Shown: positions 45,421-56,546 of the stretch, in pieces | How the letters are laid out: the number at the start of each line of letters is the position of its first letter | Numbering within the stretch: the first letter of the stretch is position 1 | NCBI GenBank assembly: GCA_965644295.1 | Contig: CBFFRP010000108.1 | Coordinates: 248,001 to 312,000 of the forward strand | DNA from: Paraphysomonas bandaiensis | Taxonomy: Eukaryota > Chrysophyceae | Reading direction: 5' to 3' | Length of the DNA: 64,000 nt | Made by a program: the position numbers and the translations under genes | The notes under the pieces: model-generated | What the model saw: only the letters and a program-made list of their open reading frames with translations | Told to the model about the DNA's origin: nothing | Database searches by the model: none

Positions 45421-47541
45421 TTAAGGAGCATGTATTGGTATAGGTATTATTTTATTTTTGGTTTTCGTCTTCCTGCATCCTTGCAGCTTTAGTTTCTGTG
45501 TTCTCGCTTCATGAGAAACGCATAACGACGAATCTTTTTTTCTTTCTATTCCAAGATCCAATTTTAACGTGTTTCTCGTTGCACTCTCTATTGAACCATC
45601 CGGATGGAACACAAATAGCTGTTCTACCGCGCTGACACTGGAATCAGGCTGGCAAGGTAAGAAACCAATCGACTCACCCTGGTGCCTCTGTCCATCCAAA
45701 TCTTGATAGGCAAGGCCATCATCAGACTGAGTAAAGTTTGGGATATACGCCAGTACAGCTGGCGATAAACAATACTTTCGGGAGTATTGGTGGTCGATTT
45801 CCTCCACTGTGGATAGTCTACAATGTCCAAAAAGAAACCCACTAGACAGCACACTACTTGAGAAGAGTGACGACTTGTTCCCCCAAGAGTTATGTTGATG
45901 ATCTAAACACGAGCCCTGCCCACCACCATCTGCAGCGCAATATAATCCAGAGCTGTCATCAGTGCGAGTGGCAACATGTCCTACGCAACCTTCCAAAGCA
46001 AAAGCCGTCGCAGGCGAGACGGGAGAACCTTCACTGTCACACTTTACCCAATCGTATGACCCATCACGGGATACAATTCTTAAGCATTTCCTGCGTTCTG
46101 GTTTCGTTTTGAGTCCCTTTGACAAGTAAAATTTCGTTGTCGGGACATGAAAAACTTTTTCTTCATCCAACATTCTCAGTATCTCATCCGTGTACTGGTC
46201 CTTCCTCAACTTGCGGGCAAACATAGGGCGGCGGGAAAGGAGGAGAGGCACATCTCCTGGTTGAAGCCACTGAGGGCTTGTGCCGAACCACCAAGCCATC
46301 GGCTGATGCATCATAGAGCGACATAACTCCTTCCCCTGATTGTTTGTGCTATCACAGTCAGCGCTCCAGGTGTGCGCACTGAACTCCTCTCCAAAACCAC
46401 GGTAGCTCTTCATATCCGCCATGAGGTGGCAGTAAGGAGAGTTATAGAATAAAGTACCCCAGAATATCTCATCGCTTGTAACCATATATTGCAGGCGCGT
46501 GTACAGATAAGTCACTGCATCTTGACCCTCTTTGGTGTGCAGAGTCCAGTTTAGGAAATCACGGGAGATGAATGAGTACAAATGCACGCCGTGATAGTAT
46601 CCGTCCAAATTGCTTATTGGCTGCTTTCGCCAACCAATGTGGCTTACCTCCCGACCACATAGGAAAGTAACGTCATTTAGGGAGTATTTCCACACACTGG
46701 TATTTCCTGGTACAAGACCTGGTCGACCACCCGGGAAGCTTAGCCCTGCATACCGACTAAAGAAATTTCCGAGCTCCTGTGCAGCAGATACAACTATGTG
46801 TGATTCGGATATGGTGACTACATGTGTCAGTGAGGGCCACAACGAGAGAGATATACGCATTGCAGTCATCTGCGCAGTGATAGTTGATATGTCTCCCCAT
46901 TCGACATCGATGGCCTGATCACGCGGTACGAAAGCAGCGCTGTCAGAATGGTTGTCCACCCACTTGATAACTTCACCCCAAAGCGAGTCAGAAGAAGACG
47001 CGTCTACATGAAAAATGTAACGTGCATTCCATATATCCAGTGATCGATTTAGTATTCGCTCAGCAGATGCTAGCGCTATAGTTGCCTCACGATGTAGTAG
47101 AACAATGAACACAACTAAGATACCTTCTCTGCGGTATTTCTTCTGAAGAGAAGCAACTTGAGTCTTGCTTGGCTTCACAGAGGGGCAATGTCTTGGGACT
47201 AATGAAGAAATGCATCTCGGCAGATGTCTATATTTTTCTCTTGATTTGTATGCACTCTTTAGCCGTAGCATACAATCGCTTGATAACTTCTTCTCCTGCG
47301 CACCGAAAGGCTCCATCAAATCACCTAACGAATTATTCACAAAGTAATGCGGCATATACGCAAAATCTGGAATAAGTTCTCCACAGTACTCATATTCATG
47401 CACACCGTTATTTTGACGGATAGTTATAAATCTTTCGTTCGGGTCGGATGGATTCGTATCAGTCTGTGTCTCTACGGATACAAATGCATTCAACACAACC
47501 AGCACCCATAGAGCACGGCATGAACCATGGGTGCGGTGCAT
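45421..47541 (-). CDS. Secretory-pathway glycosyltransferase, GT14 (xylosyl/GlcNAc-transferase) type
   Basis: Single exon. From the ATG at 47541 the product is 706 residues; this start puts a hydrophobic segment (ALWVLVVLNAFVSV) at residues 10-23, fitting a signal peptide or type II anchor. An upstream ATG at 47643 adds 34 residues with no clear role. The catalytic part matches the Branch/GT14 family: GILVVFIVLLHREATIALASAERIL, NARYIFHVDASS, VVTISESHIVV and the late SDEIFWGTLFYNSP. These enzymes transfer xylose or GlcNAc to proteins or glycans in the Golgi. The C-terminal 250 residues are Cys-rich and may form a lectin-like (beta-trefoil) module, which is inference. The exact donor sugar is unknown. 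Confidence 0.82.
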   Translation of the reverse strand: MHRTHGSCRALWVLVVLNAFVSVETQTDTNPSDPNERFITIRQNNGVHEYEYCGELIPDFAYMPHYFVNNSLGDLMEPFGAQEKKLSSDCMLRLKSAYKSREKYRHLPRCISSLVPRHCPSVKPSKTQVASLQKKYRREGILVVFIVLLHREATIALASAERILNRSLDIWNARYIFHVDASSSDSLWGEVIKWVDNHSDSAAFVPRDQAIDVEWGDISTITAQMTAMRISLSLWPSLTHVVTISESHIVVSAAQELGNFFSRYAGLSFPGGRPGLVPGNTSVWKYSLNDVTFLCGREVSHIGWRKQPISNLDGYYHGVHLYSFISRDFLNWTLHTKEGQDAVTYLYTRLQYMVTSDEIFWGTLFYNSPYCHLMADMKSYRGFGEEFSAHTWSADCDSTNNQGKELCRSMMHQPMAWWFGTSPQWLQPGDVPLLLSRRPMFARKLRKDQYTDEILRMLDEEKVFHVPTTKFYLSKGLKTKPERRKCLRIVSRDGSYDWVKCDSEGSPVSPATAFALEGCVGHVATRTDDSSGLYCAADGGGQGSCLDHQHNSWGNKSSLFSSSVLSSGFLFGHCRLSTVEEIDHQYSRKYCLSPAVLAYIPNFTQSDDGLAYQDLDGQRHQGESIGFLPCQPDSSVSAVEQLFVFHPDGSIESATRNTLKLDLGIERKKDSSLCVSHEARTQKLKLQGCRKTKTKNKIIPIPIHAP

Positions 47542-48018
47542 AGTGCAAGAGGAGCAATACTCAACGAAAGTTACAATCAGTGCTGCAGCGTAATGCCCCA
47601 GTGCGGGTGATTGAGTTGCTGCCTGTTGATTGCATCTCATCAACTGCGCTCTCTATTCAACCGCTCATTATACACTGCTGTACTCAACTGTATACTCTTC
47701 CTCCTTCATACGGACTGTATACCTGTATACACTGTATTTCATACCAACGCACCAAACAGTTCTATCTCAGCCTCACAGCCAAACAAAACTAAATGATAGG
47801 TCAGGAATACACGAGAAATAGGAAGGGGCGGGATGCGACAGTCTCCCCAGTCAACCCTTGAAGCGTATGCGTCTCGCCAGTGGTTAGAAGATGAGGGATC
47901 ATCATGCTGTCCATGTAGTGCACAGGATGGGCCTACATGTACTTCACATAGCGTTAGTCGAACACCGCATCCCTGATACCTAGAAGCCGTAATGTATGAG
48001 TGTTAATTTACCCCAATC
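47542..48018. promoter_or_regulatory. Divergent promoter region, glycosyltransferase / small basic protein
   Basis: 477 bp between opposed starts. It contains a dense run of ACTGCTGTACTC, CTGTATAC and CTGTATACCTGTATACACTG words at 47670-47740. Confidence 0.45.
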
Positions 48019-48492
48019 ATGCTACGATTCACGAACTCGACAATAAAGAACAAGCCGCCGCCTATCATAACGACAAAGAAATCTGCTGTGAAGACCGTAC
48101 GTGTTGAACAAGTCCGTACGGATAATAGCAACAATAAGTTAGATGTATATGAATCTGAGAGCACAGAGCCACTGGAAATACAAACACAAGATGAGCAAAA
48201 GAAAGCTCCCGTAAAAAAGATGGTCTCATTACCATCTGCCCCAAGAAGCCAGCGAGACAAGATATTCTCCCGTATGCTCTCCAAAGCATCAAATTCATTC
48301 AGTACTTCCATTAGAGGTGATCTATTCTCTGATCGGTCATCCTTCCGAAGAAGTCTTGGGGTGGGATCTCCTAAGGTCCACGCCGAAGTGTATAAGGCTC
48401 CTCGCACTCCCCCGAAGAGGTACAAAAGGGAACGAGTTCTCAAAAGAATGCTTAATAGTTCATCCCCAACTCCTAAAGCCACTGAAGTTTAG
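48019..48492 (+). CDS. Small basic disordered protein, unknown
   Basis: Single exon, 157 residues. It is Lys/Arg/Ser/Pro-rich with no hydrophobic core; stretches such as TTKKSAVKTVRVEQV and RTPPKRYKRERVLKRML recur in a repeat-like way: KIFSRMLSKASNSFS and RVLKRMLNSSSP share an (R/K)ML-(S)-motif. It may be a nuclear or cytoskeletal binding protein. It lies head-to-head with the glycosyltransferase. No family recognised; the antisense strand is also open but lacks a plausible start context. Confidence 0.6.
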   Translation: MLRFTNSTIKNKPPPIITTKKSAVKTVRVEQVRTDNSNNKLDVYESESTEPLEIQTQDEQKKAPVKKMVSLPSAPRSQRDKIFSRMLSKASNSFSTSIRGDLFSDRSSFRRSLGVGSPKVHAEVYKAPRTPPKRYKRERVLKRMLNSSSPTPKATEV

Positions 48493-49301
48493 TAACCTGT
48501 GTAACACGTATGTCAGTCATTGGCATAGCTTATATTATTTATCGTTAGTGTAGTGTTGAGGCGTAAATATTGTGGCCCTACTTTCATTCTGTGGTATTAG
48601 ATTGAAGTATGCGTAGCACTGTAATTATTCTGCTTCGAGTGAGTTTCGTCTAAATTTTTCCTGTTGGTTGCATGTCAAGTTTTTTTAAAAAACATGATTA
48701 GAAAATGTTTCTTTCTTCTACGACGCAGCCTTGTTTCACCAGTTGCTCGAATGGGATCACTACATTTGTTTTAGAAAAAGCTATCTTATAGCATATGGCA
48801 TTATAGAAGGTATTGAGTGAGTAGATCGCATAGGTTAACAATGCCTTTAGAAAAAGTAATAGCTTCCTCGTGGAGCATGTCATATGTAAACGAAAATACA
48901 CAACACTTAATTAACAACCGCAGCACTACCGCATCATGGCGCCCGTGCCATGTATTAAGTACCTATAGTAATTGACAATTGCATGTAAGTCGTAAGTGAA
49001 ATAGTATTTAGTAGGGAGTGTAGTATGTACATGAACAATAACATCCTTATTGCCAAGAAAAAAGTCAACAGGACTGTTATACCTAAGAAGTAGTAACCTA
49101 ATGCTTTTTCAGCATCTTGTAGTTATTTCGTAAGATATATTGACATTCATTGCTATCCCATACTATTAATTATTAGTTGATGTGCGTGCATTGTGAGCAC
49201 CTACTGCGTATATTCTAACTCTTGCATTTTGGTACCCAAGATAGTAAACACTGCGTGAAATATTGTTGACTTATATCTAGAGTTGGATTCAAGATCGACC
49301 T
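48493..49301. other. Intergenic between convergent genes
   Basis: AT-rich, no gene or repeat recognised. Confidence 0.35.
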
Positions 49302-50201
49302 CTAAACTCCGACATTAGCGACTGCTGCTGCGGCTTCCTCCTCGAGGGTTGGGGGTTTTGGGGGGGCATTGTTCTTCTCTGCAGGAGCAAACACGTAGCC
49401 TGCATACACGAGCATTACACCAGCACAATGCATTCCACACAAAATAATCCATACGTGGTATCATAGTATAATGTCAGTGCAATTATATAATTCTACAAAA
49501 CGATAGCTACATATATCCGACTTATTCTGCAGCGAAACCAACCTTTAGCATTGCGGAAGGAGCTCATGTCCCTCATGCTTGTAGCATGATGCTTATACTC
49601 AATCATAGTGGATGGTTCCAGATCAAGAATTTGCTTCATTTTCTCTCCAATGTGAAATCTCACGTCGTCATTGGTATTGTCTTTATTCCAGACAGAAATG
49701 AGGTCCTCACGTGACCGGATATGCACGCTGATACCAACGACATCCGGCTCCTCAAAGAGCTCCCCGATGGTGGAAAGGACCATGTCATGCCACATCTTTC
49801 CCAGAACAGAAGCACCTGTGTCGAGCTTCTTCTTTACTTTGAGAATCCAGCAACCACCTTTTGGAAAGCATTCCCACATGGGGGCGATGTCCGGCCCATC
49901 ACGGAAGAGATAAAGATTGACATTCACATCGAGCACACTGGGGCGCTTAAGGTACAGGTAAAGTTTCCAAAAACTTTCGACGGTGTTGAAAGACCCTAAT
50001 TTAACTAGACTGGCGCGGTATTCACTGGCTCCAGCGACCTTCTTGTTCTGTTTTTTGTCGTACCAGAATGCCCAGTCTGTCTGGAGTGGGTGCTCACTCT
50101 GAGCATTGTCCCACACCGTACTATTTTCCATTTGTCCAACATCTAAAAGCCTATTATACATACAGTACAGTATATCATATATTCTTACCTTGTTTGCTCA
50201 T
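49302..50201 (-). CDS. Translation initiation factor 4E, class II (4EHP-like)
   Basis: Cap-binding protein. Exons 50189-50201, 49543-50142 and 49302-49399 give 236 residues. Core motifs are HPLQTDWAFWYDKK, FNTVESFWKLYLYLKRP, APMWECFPKGG (the Trp-Glu pair that stacks on and binds the cap) and SVWNKDN. The first cap-stacking Trp of class I proteins is replaced by Tyr (ASEYRASLVKLG), and the C-terminus reads IEYKHHATSMRDMSSFRNAK, both as in class II eIF4E (4EHP/nCBP). Class II members often repress or modulate translation. The last exon adds a short Pro/Glu/Ala-rich tail. The first exon carries only 13 coding bases. Confidence 0.93.
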
Positions 50202-51434
50202 GGCGATATCTGGCTATATAATAGTTATATGTAGTTTATAACTTCTGCTACGCTTAATACGTCAAACGGTAGTCCAGATAGACTAAAGTATATTTACAAT
50301 CCAGAAAGATGACTGCTATGCAATTCAAAGTACAGCGCACAGTATATGGAGCGCAAACGGACAATAGAGTTGGACATTAAGTGCTCCAGTTCTTCTCTAT
50401 AGTCTACAGAGCCCAGCTGAGCCCTCCAGCCAGCCATTCAACACCATACAGCACAGGGCTATACGTACACTATACAGAGTCTGGAATACTGCTGTTCCAT
50501 TGTACGACATAGTACAGGGAGTATTCTTGTACTACTATATACAGCGTATATACGTCCTCTGCGGTGCATGTACAAGCAAGATCTTGTATGAAGATCAGGG
50601 GCGGCATACTGAACTCTGCTTGCAAGTTTGGAGCTCGACTTATGGGAAAGAACTCCACATTACCGCATGTGAATGCGAATGCCTGCGTCTATTTAAACAC
50701 TATTCCCCGTGTTTAAGCAGGTGTCAGTAACAAGATTCTGTTATACTTACTTCTACTTTGAACAATCCATCTACGTATAGTTAATCTTACCTTGTTCATG
50801 TATTCAGTGTATGATGTGCTCTGACCTTTGTGCATATTGGCCAATAGAAGCACGTAATACAAAGTAAATGTATGTGTACAAAGATAAAATGATCAGGATT
50901 AATTGACACCCATATAAGCATGGAGTCGATTGAAGTCTTAATTGCGTATATATAACTATAGCCACATTTACAAGAACTAGTTTTATGAATTGTTTACTGT
51001 CAAGAGCGAGAATATATGCCGAGATAGAATTACTGCTATGTGATCAATACATGAGAAATTTCTCTCGACCTTTATGCTGTGCAAGTGTTTTAATAGTCAG
51101 GTTAGCAATGTATCACGTGTGTTTAGACAGCAGAATAGCGATACCGTAAGTATAGTTTTACACAAATAACTTCCGCTAATAAAGCATTGGTATGAATGTA
51201 ATCATAAATTAGCTTCGACCGAATCTGGGTTACCGTGAATCGCTAAATATGATATATCCGCACATCCAATTCTTTCCCGAGAATACGATTCAAGTATTAG
51301 TTAGGCACCCACCTGGCTCTACCTAAGTATGCGCTCAGAATGGAGCAGTGATAAAAGGATATCTTCAACCCCTGTTTGTAGTATTATATACATTAAACAT
51401 ATTATTACTGACTGTTCAAAGTTTTAGACTAATG
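50202..51434. other. Intergenic / upstream region of eIF4E
   Basis: The eIF4E-proximal part (50310-50590) contains many CTATACGTACACTATACAG, GTACTACTATATACAGCGTATAT and similar words. The remainder is AT-rich with no gene recognised. Confidence 0.35.
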
Positions 51435-53404
51435 CTATGAATCTAATGTCCGCTTTTTACGTCTAGATCCAGTGGTAACGACTGCTTTTGCCTTTTTGCC
51501 TATACTACCACTATTTACATTTCTTTCTTTCTGGGATAAATTTTCTTTCGTGGCAATTTGCAAATCAGCACCTGGCATATCAGACGGGATATTTATCATC
51601 CGTGAATCTAACAATGCAGCCACCGTTGACACATAGGATGTCACGCGACTATATCTGTACACAAAGTAAATAGAAGTTTTACAGCAACTAAACATGACAC
51701 CTCTCTCTAAAAAAGTCACTGAAATGAGATATAACCATATCCACTTCTTCCATTTCCCATCCTTTGAATATGCCTTGCTCGTGTCTGAGCCGTTCCCCCA
51801 TCAACCACTGTAACTTATCTTTAAACAAATGGAACACATCTCTAAGGTCCAGCGCAATCAACTCCAGACAGTGCAGATCGATGTCGGCTGTAACAAGAGA
51901 GGAGAAGCATCAGGTAAATGAAATCGAAAACAGTGTAGATATCAATATTTTATCAGGCTAAACGTGGGACATACACATATAAATATATATCTACCATGAC
52001 GACGAACGTACTCATATCATTATCCTTTTTCTCAGTTAGTGGATTACATTGGAGCGCGCTGTCGATCATCTTCGAAGCTTTGAGCATCTGTGTCAGGCAC
52101 ATAAAACATATAAAACGATTATAACCATAACATTGAATCCTTGTGGAACACAATTCATACTACGAAAGATGGGCACTAAGTCATACGTACTGAATACCAC
52201 ATAGTCATTCAAACAACATCAATAGTGCGTACATGTGCGCAGGAGTCTTCGGGAGTTGAACTACGATGCACTTTTCGCATTTCATGAAACTTAGACACGT
52301 GGTTCTTTCCACGAATAAATACATATTCAGCATACTGCAAAAGAAATTTCGTGGGGGTAGTATAGAGCTCTGTGTTCCGACGAATAACATTCACATCAAA
52401 GTATCTGCAACATACTAGATAATTACAATACCCACATCACAATTACATCTCTCAATGAGACATTAACAATGTTCATATAGTCTTACTTGGAATTCGTCTT
52501 GGACGACATCTCAGATGACATACGGTTAAAAAGGGCCTTGAAGATAATGCCGTCCTCGGAGTCCGACTCTCTGAATACACGGGGTAAATATATTTGTATG
52601 CTTATTTCGCGATATTGTTTCATGCATACTACCTGATCAGTGTGTGCAAAAGAACAAGACCTTTCATTGATGTAAGAGGGTTGGGTTCAGAAATTTTAGC
52701 CCATATTTTTCTCAAAGTTATTCTGATGACAATATTGTTTCAATATATACATTTAGAAATATATTCATAGACATTACTCACCTGTAGGGATTAGACTCAG
52801 ACGTCAGGTCTGTGTCGCTGACAAAGTCTCGTGTGATGTCCATCATCGCTTGCACATCCCTTGCAGGAGGTCTACACTGATCTACGCAAGTGTCACATTA
52901 CACTACAGAATAAGCACTTTAGTGTCGACCTGGGGTAGTAAGACGTAACAGTAAGGATTCAAAATCACTTGAAAATATAATCTTTATATCTCTTTGTATC
53001 TTCGATGTTGCACGCCTGGCAATGGAAAGTAAGTCACTGATACCTTCATTTACAACCTCTAGTTTCCTAATTGTTCCAGTAAATTAAATTCCAATGGCAA
53101 AATAAGATTCATACCGTAGTAATTTAGAGGATAGCGGAGTTTTTACTTCTGGAAGAATGACATCATTCCCACCACTTCTGTTGATCTGTACTTTTGACAC
53201 AACAGAACTGTCGGATAGAACCCTTTGCTTATTGTTTGTTCTCGCATAAGCTCTGGTAATAAACACTGAGAGTAAAGAACAGTGAGAGATGTCACAGTGT
53301 TTGTCATATCTGTGATACTTACAGGGCTGCTTGAGGCCACATACCGCTACACACCACATAACGAGGACGAACCATTGCAATCGGATAAGTCGAGGGTTGA
53401 TCAT
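51435..53404 (-). CDS. ANTH-domain (AP180/CALM-type) endocytic adaptor
   Basis: Ten exons: 53323-53404, 53115-53265, 52930-53066, 52782-52881, 52633-52722, 52487-52570, 52233-52404, 52012-52087, 51701-51887 and 51435-51654 (432 residues, all phases fit). Residues about 130-370 read as an ANTH-type helical solenoid: RDVQAMMDITRDFVSD, LRKIWAKISEPNPLTSMKGL, LVLLHTLIRES, KFLLQYAEYVFIRGK, LKASKMIDSALQCNP and DIDLHCLELIALDLRDVFHL. Such domains bind phosphoinositides and help clathrin coat assembly. The C-terminus is short and basic (GKKAKAVVTTGSRRKKR). An unusual feature is the hydrophobic N-terminus (LQWFVLVMWCVAVCG). The real start could be downstream if exon 1 is misread. Confidence 0.75.
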
Positions 53405-54021
53405 GTCATCTATTGTCTCCACTGACAATTAAACAAATGCTGCCATGATAAGCCTGCGCAGGTAGAGTGCAGTAAGCTATGAGTGCAGTGAGCGTCCACA
53501 TCTCTCTATGCACTCTACTGTACTGTATGCGAGCATATACACCACCGTATAATGCCTGTATTAATACGGAATACAGTGCTGTATAACTACGAATCTGAAG
53601 TATGTATATGGTGGACAGAATACTGCTGCAATGTTACAATGGTGGATGAGGACAGCTTAATTGGGGTGTGGTTCATTCCATAGTAATCGTCCATAATGCA
53701 GATTCCATCGAACGACTTAATGTCGTGAAATGTCTTGCACGGAGTATTAGGCAGAGCAATGCGAGGTCAAGAGTCGAAATATGCATTCCATTTAAAGTAC
53801 TCTGAACTGTATTCTAAGCTGTATACTGCCGTACTGTACGAACACCACCACATACACACAGTAGTCCAATCTGTATATCGTGTCTGTATTATTGTATACC
53901 GGTACAGTATACTGTATGGTCGTGTGAATGGAATGTGAGGCATGTTCCACATTCCATACAGACCCTCATCAGACAGAGAAGCGTCCAAAGACGTGTACAA
54001 GTCCCGATAAATACCACTGCA
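53405..54021. promoter_or_regulatory. Divergent promoter region, ANTH protein / NF-YC
   Basis: 617 bp between opposed starts. It contains two tracts of CTGTATGC, GTATAATGC, TACAGTGCTGTATA (53515-53590) and CTGTATACTG, TACTGTACG, ACCGGTACAGTATACTGTATGG (53815-53925). The frame of NF-YC is open upstream to 53935, but the conserved protein starts at 54022. Confidence 0.45.
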
Positions 54022-54420
54022 ATGAATATGATTCACGGAGATCAAGATTATGATGGCCCTGAAATGACAGAGGCAATGTTTCAGGAGCAGATGCACGGCG
54101 CTCTTCGTAATTTTTGGATGGAGCAGATAAGAGAGATGGAAGATCTTGGAATTGGATCAGAACAAGACTTCAAAAACCATAACGACTTACCTCTGGCTAG
54201 GATTAAGCGTATTATGAAGTCTGACGAAGATGTGCGCATGATTAGTGCAGAAGCTCCGGTTTTGTTCGCCAAGGCTTGCGAAATGTTTATCCTCGAACTC
54301 ACACTTCGAGCATGGTGCAATTCTGAAAAAATGAAGCGTCGCACATTACAAAAGGACGATATTGAAGCTGCTATCAAAAATACTGATATATTTGACTTCT
54401 TGGTAGGCTTACAAGCATAA
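54022..54420 (+). CDS. NF-YC / HAP5 histone-fold subunit (CCAAT-binding factor)
   Basis: Single exon of 132 residues. The protein forms a histone-fold dimer with NF-YB and, with NF-YA, binds CCAAT boxes. Diagnostic segments are LRNFWMEQIREMEDLG, DFKNHNDLPLARIKRIMKSD, EDVRMISAEAPVLFAKACEM, FILELTLRAWCNSEKMKRRT and LQKDDIEAAIKNTDIFDFL. It consists of little more than the core domain, without the Gln-rich activation region of animal NF-YC. The ATG at 54022 is preferred; an upstream in-frame start would add 29 non-conserved residues. Confidence 0.96.
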   Translation: MNMIHGDQDYDGPEMTEAMFQEQMHGALRNFWMEQIREMEDLGIGSEQDFKNHNDLPLARIKRIMKSDEDVRMISAEAPVLFAKACEMFILELTLRAWCNSEKMKRRTLQKDDIEAAIKNTDIFDFLVGLQA

Positions 54421-55359
54421 CCGGTACTGTTGGTGTAATTACGAGGACATATTCAGAGTGAACAGTTGCACTCTGGTAGTTTCATTTGTACACTTTCATA
54501 GAACGTACGTGTAACTGTGTCATGTTTTTAACGTTTAGTCCATCATATATGCTCTGAATAACGGGCAGTAGGCCAATCTAAGGCGTACTCTATGTCTTTC
54601 GTTGCATTGACGCTGTCATCATAGTGACTGTATACGCTGCGCTTCCGAACAATATTAAGGCGTCAGTTTATATAGAAGTCCTAGCATCATTATTCGTGGT
54701 TGATATAATTTATAAATTGCAGACATCTATTATTATACGAGTGCGACAATTGACACACATTTTTTTTTGTCAAAATTCATATAATTACGACCTAAGTTAC
54801 AGTCAGTAGTGAATAATCATTTCGCTAAATTTGATAGTGCCGTATCTCGCACGTTACAACGAGCCGATACATCGAGTGAAAGATAATGTTTTTTATATAT
54901 AATGTAGTTTAAGATTTAAGAATGTAAACAGTACTCATATATCGTACTGTACATTGCACAATACACAACACTTCATGCTGTTAAAAACATAATATATACA
55001 CTAGAATGTATAGCTATTTGTGGCTTGCATGCTGTTAGAGGAAATAGGAGTTCCCTGATTAACATAATACGGTTGTTTCCTTAAGATAGTGAAATAACCA
55101 GCTACTGGATTATTCTATACTATTCGTATATGATTAAACTTGTACATATTCCATGTTTAAAAATATACAATTGTTATAAATATCGACTCTATGAATCAAG
55201 ATCTACTGAATGATATGACTATTTTATGATAGGCTTTATATTGAAATATGCAATGATATATATAACTGAAACAGATAAAGAGATAACAGATATATTATGA
55301 TGAGGACCATGGTTGATGATATTTGCAGGACATTATAAAGATACGCAAGGCTTGAGAAT
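54421..55359. other. Intergenic, AT-rich
   Basis: No gene recognised after the NF-YC stop. Confidence 0.35.
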
Positions 55360-56100
55360 TTTACTCGTGAATTCCTGGTTTTATATCCAGGCTAATAGAG
55401 GGGTATTGCCGAATTCTCCAGTAATGCAGTTGTACTTTACTTGTGCTATGTTGTCCTGAAGAGATTGTATTTGAAGTATACTATGTCAAGTCTTTGGATG
55501 AGGACAGTGATGATGACTCTTCTTTATCCGCAATGAAATAATCTTCGCATATTTGTAGTATTGATTCCCATTCAGGAGTACGACCTCCAAAGCAGAGAGC
55601 TAAATCCAAACGGAAGGTTCATTCAGCACGGAAAGTTGTCTATGTTGTCCACACGGTGACTCCATGAGATGAGTCTGCTGATAAACTTTCCATGTAGCAT
55701 GTTTCGTATCTTAATAAAGTTGAACAAGGACAGTGAGTTCAAAGAGAAGGCTGGCACCAGGTCGGCCATGGTTAAATGGAGTCATTAATTGACAAGGATT
55801 GTGCTCAACCTTAGGAGAGAACTCATTCCCAAGAGAGCGATATTATATTCGTGGAATCGGCTCGTATATATATTGGTACAATGGAGAGGGCAGTTAAGTT
55901 TATATAGTTCGAGCTCGGCGTGTCTTACCGGTTACAGTATTGCCTGAAGAGGCATCACTATTAAGTGATGATTGGAAACTGGTTCAACTGCAAGCATGGG
56001 TTCCAATCATCCCACAGTGTTCGATGTATGTAATCTTTGGGGGTCATCCATTACGGGAAATAAAGATGGTTGACCTCTTTGAACATAAGCTATTGCTAAA
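55360..56100 (+). pseudogene. Decayed coding relic, probably mobile-element derived
   Basis: Several stretches still read as protein but in shifting frames with stops. The frame at 55400-55440 reads GVLPNSPVMQLYFTC; the next frame reads IVFEVYYVKSLDEDSDDD and, after a stop, VRPPKQRAKSKRKVHSARKV; near 55800 LRRELIPKRAILYSW; at 55940 PEEASLLSDDWKLVQLQAWV. The first stretch matches the minus strand at 680-790. No family is identified. Confidence 0.4.
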
Positions 56101-56254
56101 AATAAGTCTTTCACACATTATAATAATCACCATAGTCAGTTTTACTTCTAACTATTCCGTTGTGTGTGATAGTTATGTTCTGAATTTTATTCACTTTTCT
56201 ACATTACTGTGCTCAACACTTTGCATTCTAATAATCACAACATTCTTCTGTGCT

Positions 56255-56546
56255 CCCTCAACAAAGTCGGACTCGCACCTTTTCGTGGCGTTCTGGGGGA
56301 TAAGTACCGGAGAGATTCTCTCTGGGAAACTAACGTGAACCGCAAACATAGTCAGCAGATATTCTTCTGCCCACTCATAGCCGAATGCATGCGTGGTACA
56401 AGGGACACCAATAAGTGTCACTTGTGTAGACGTCTTTGGGCCCTGACGAATAAACAGGCATCTGGGACAGGGCCCACCTAAAGGGGAACCGGGGTATTGG
56501 GCTGCCTGCTGAAGTCAAGCATCCGGGATGTTCACCTTAAGAACTC
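56255..56546 (+). repeat. Second repeat family copy (best preserved)
   Basis: Contains GTCGGACTCGCACCTTTTCG, ACTTGTGTAGACGTCTTTGG, CCTGACGAATAAACAGGCAT and GGCTGCCTGCTGAAGTC. One frame is open through it (to 56481) and would encode a Cys/His-spaced segment (CPLIAEC then CHLCRRLW), but other copies do not preserve this frame. It joins directly to the hairpin tail. Confidence 0.6.

Noticed and set aside
48003-48482. Minus-strand ORF of 159 codons opposite the small basic protein
   Set aside because: The plus-strand frame has a better start position in a divergent promoter and a more protein-like composition; the minus frame is hydrophobic noise.
56209-56481. ORF with Cys/His spacing in the second repeat family
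   Set aside because: The frame is not kept in the other copies, so it is probably a chance opening in a repeat.
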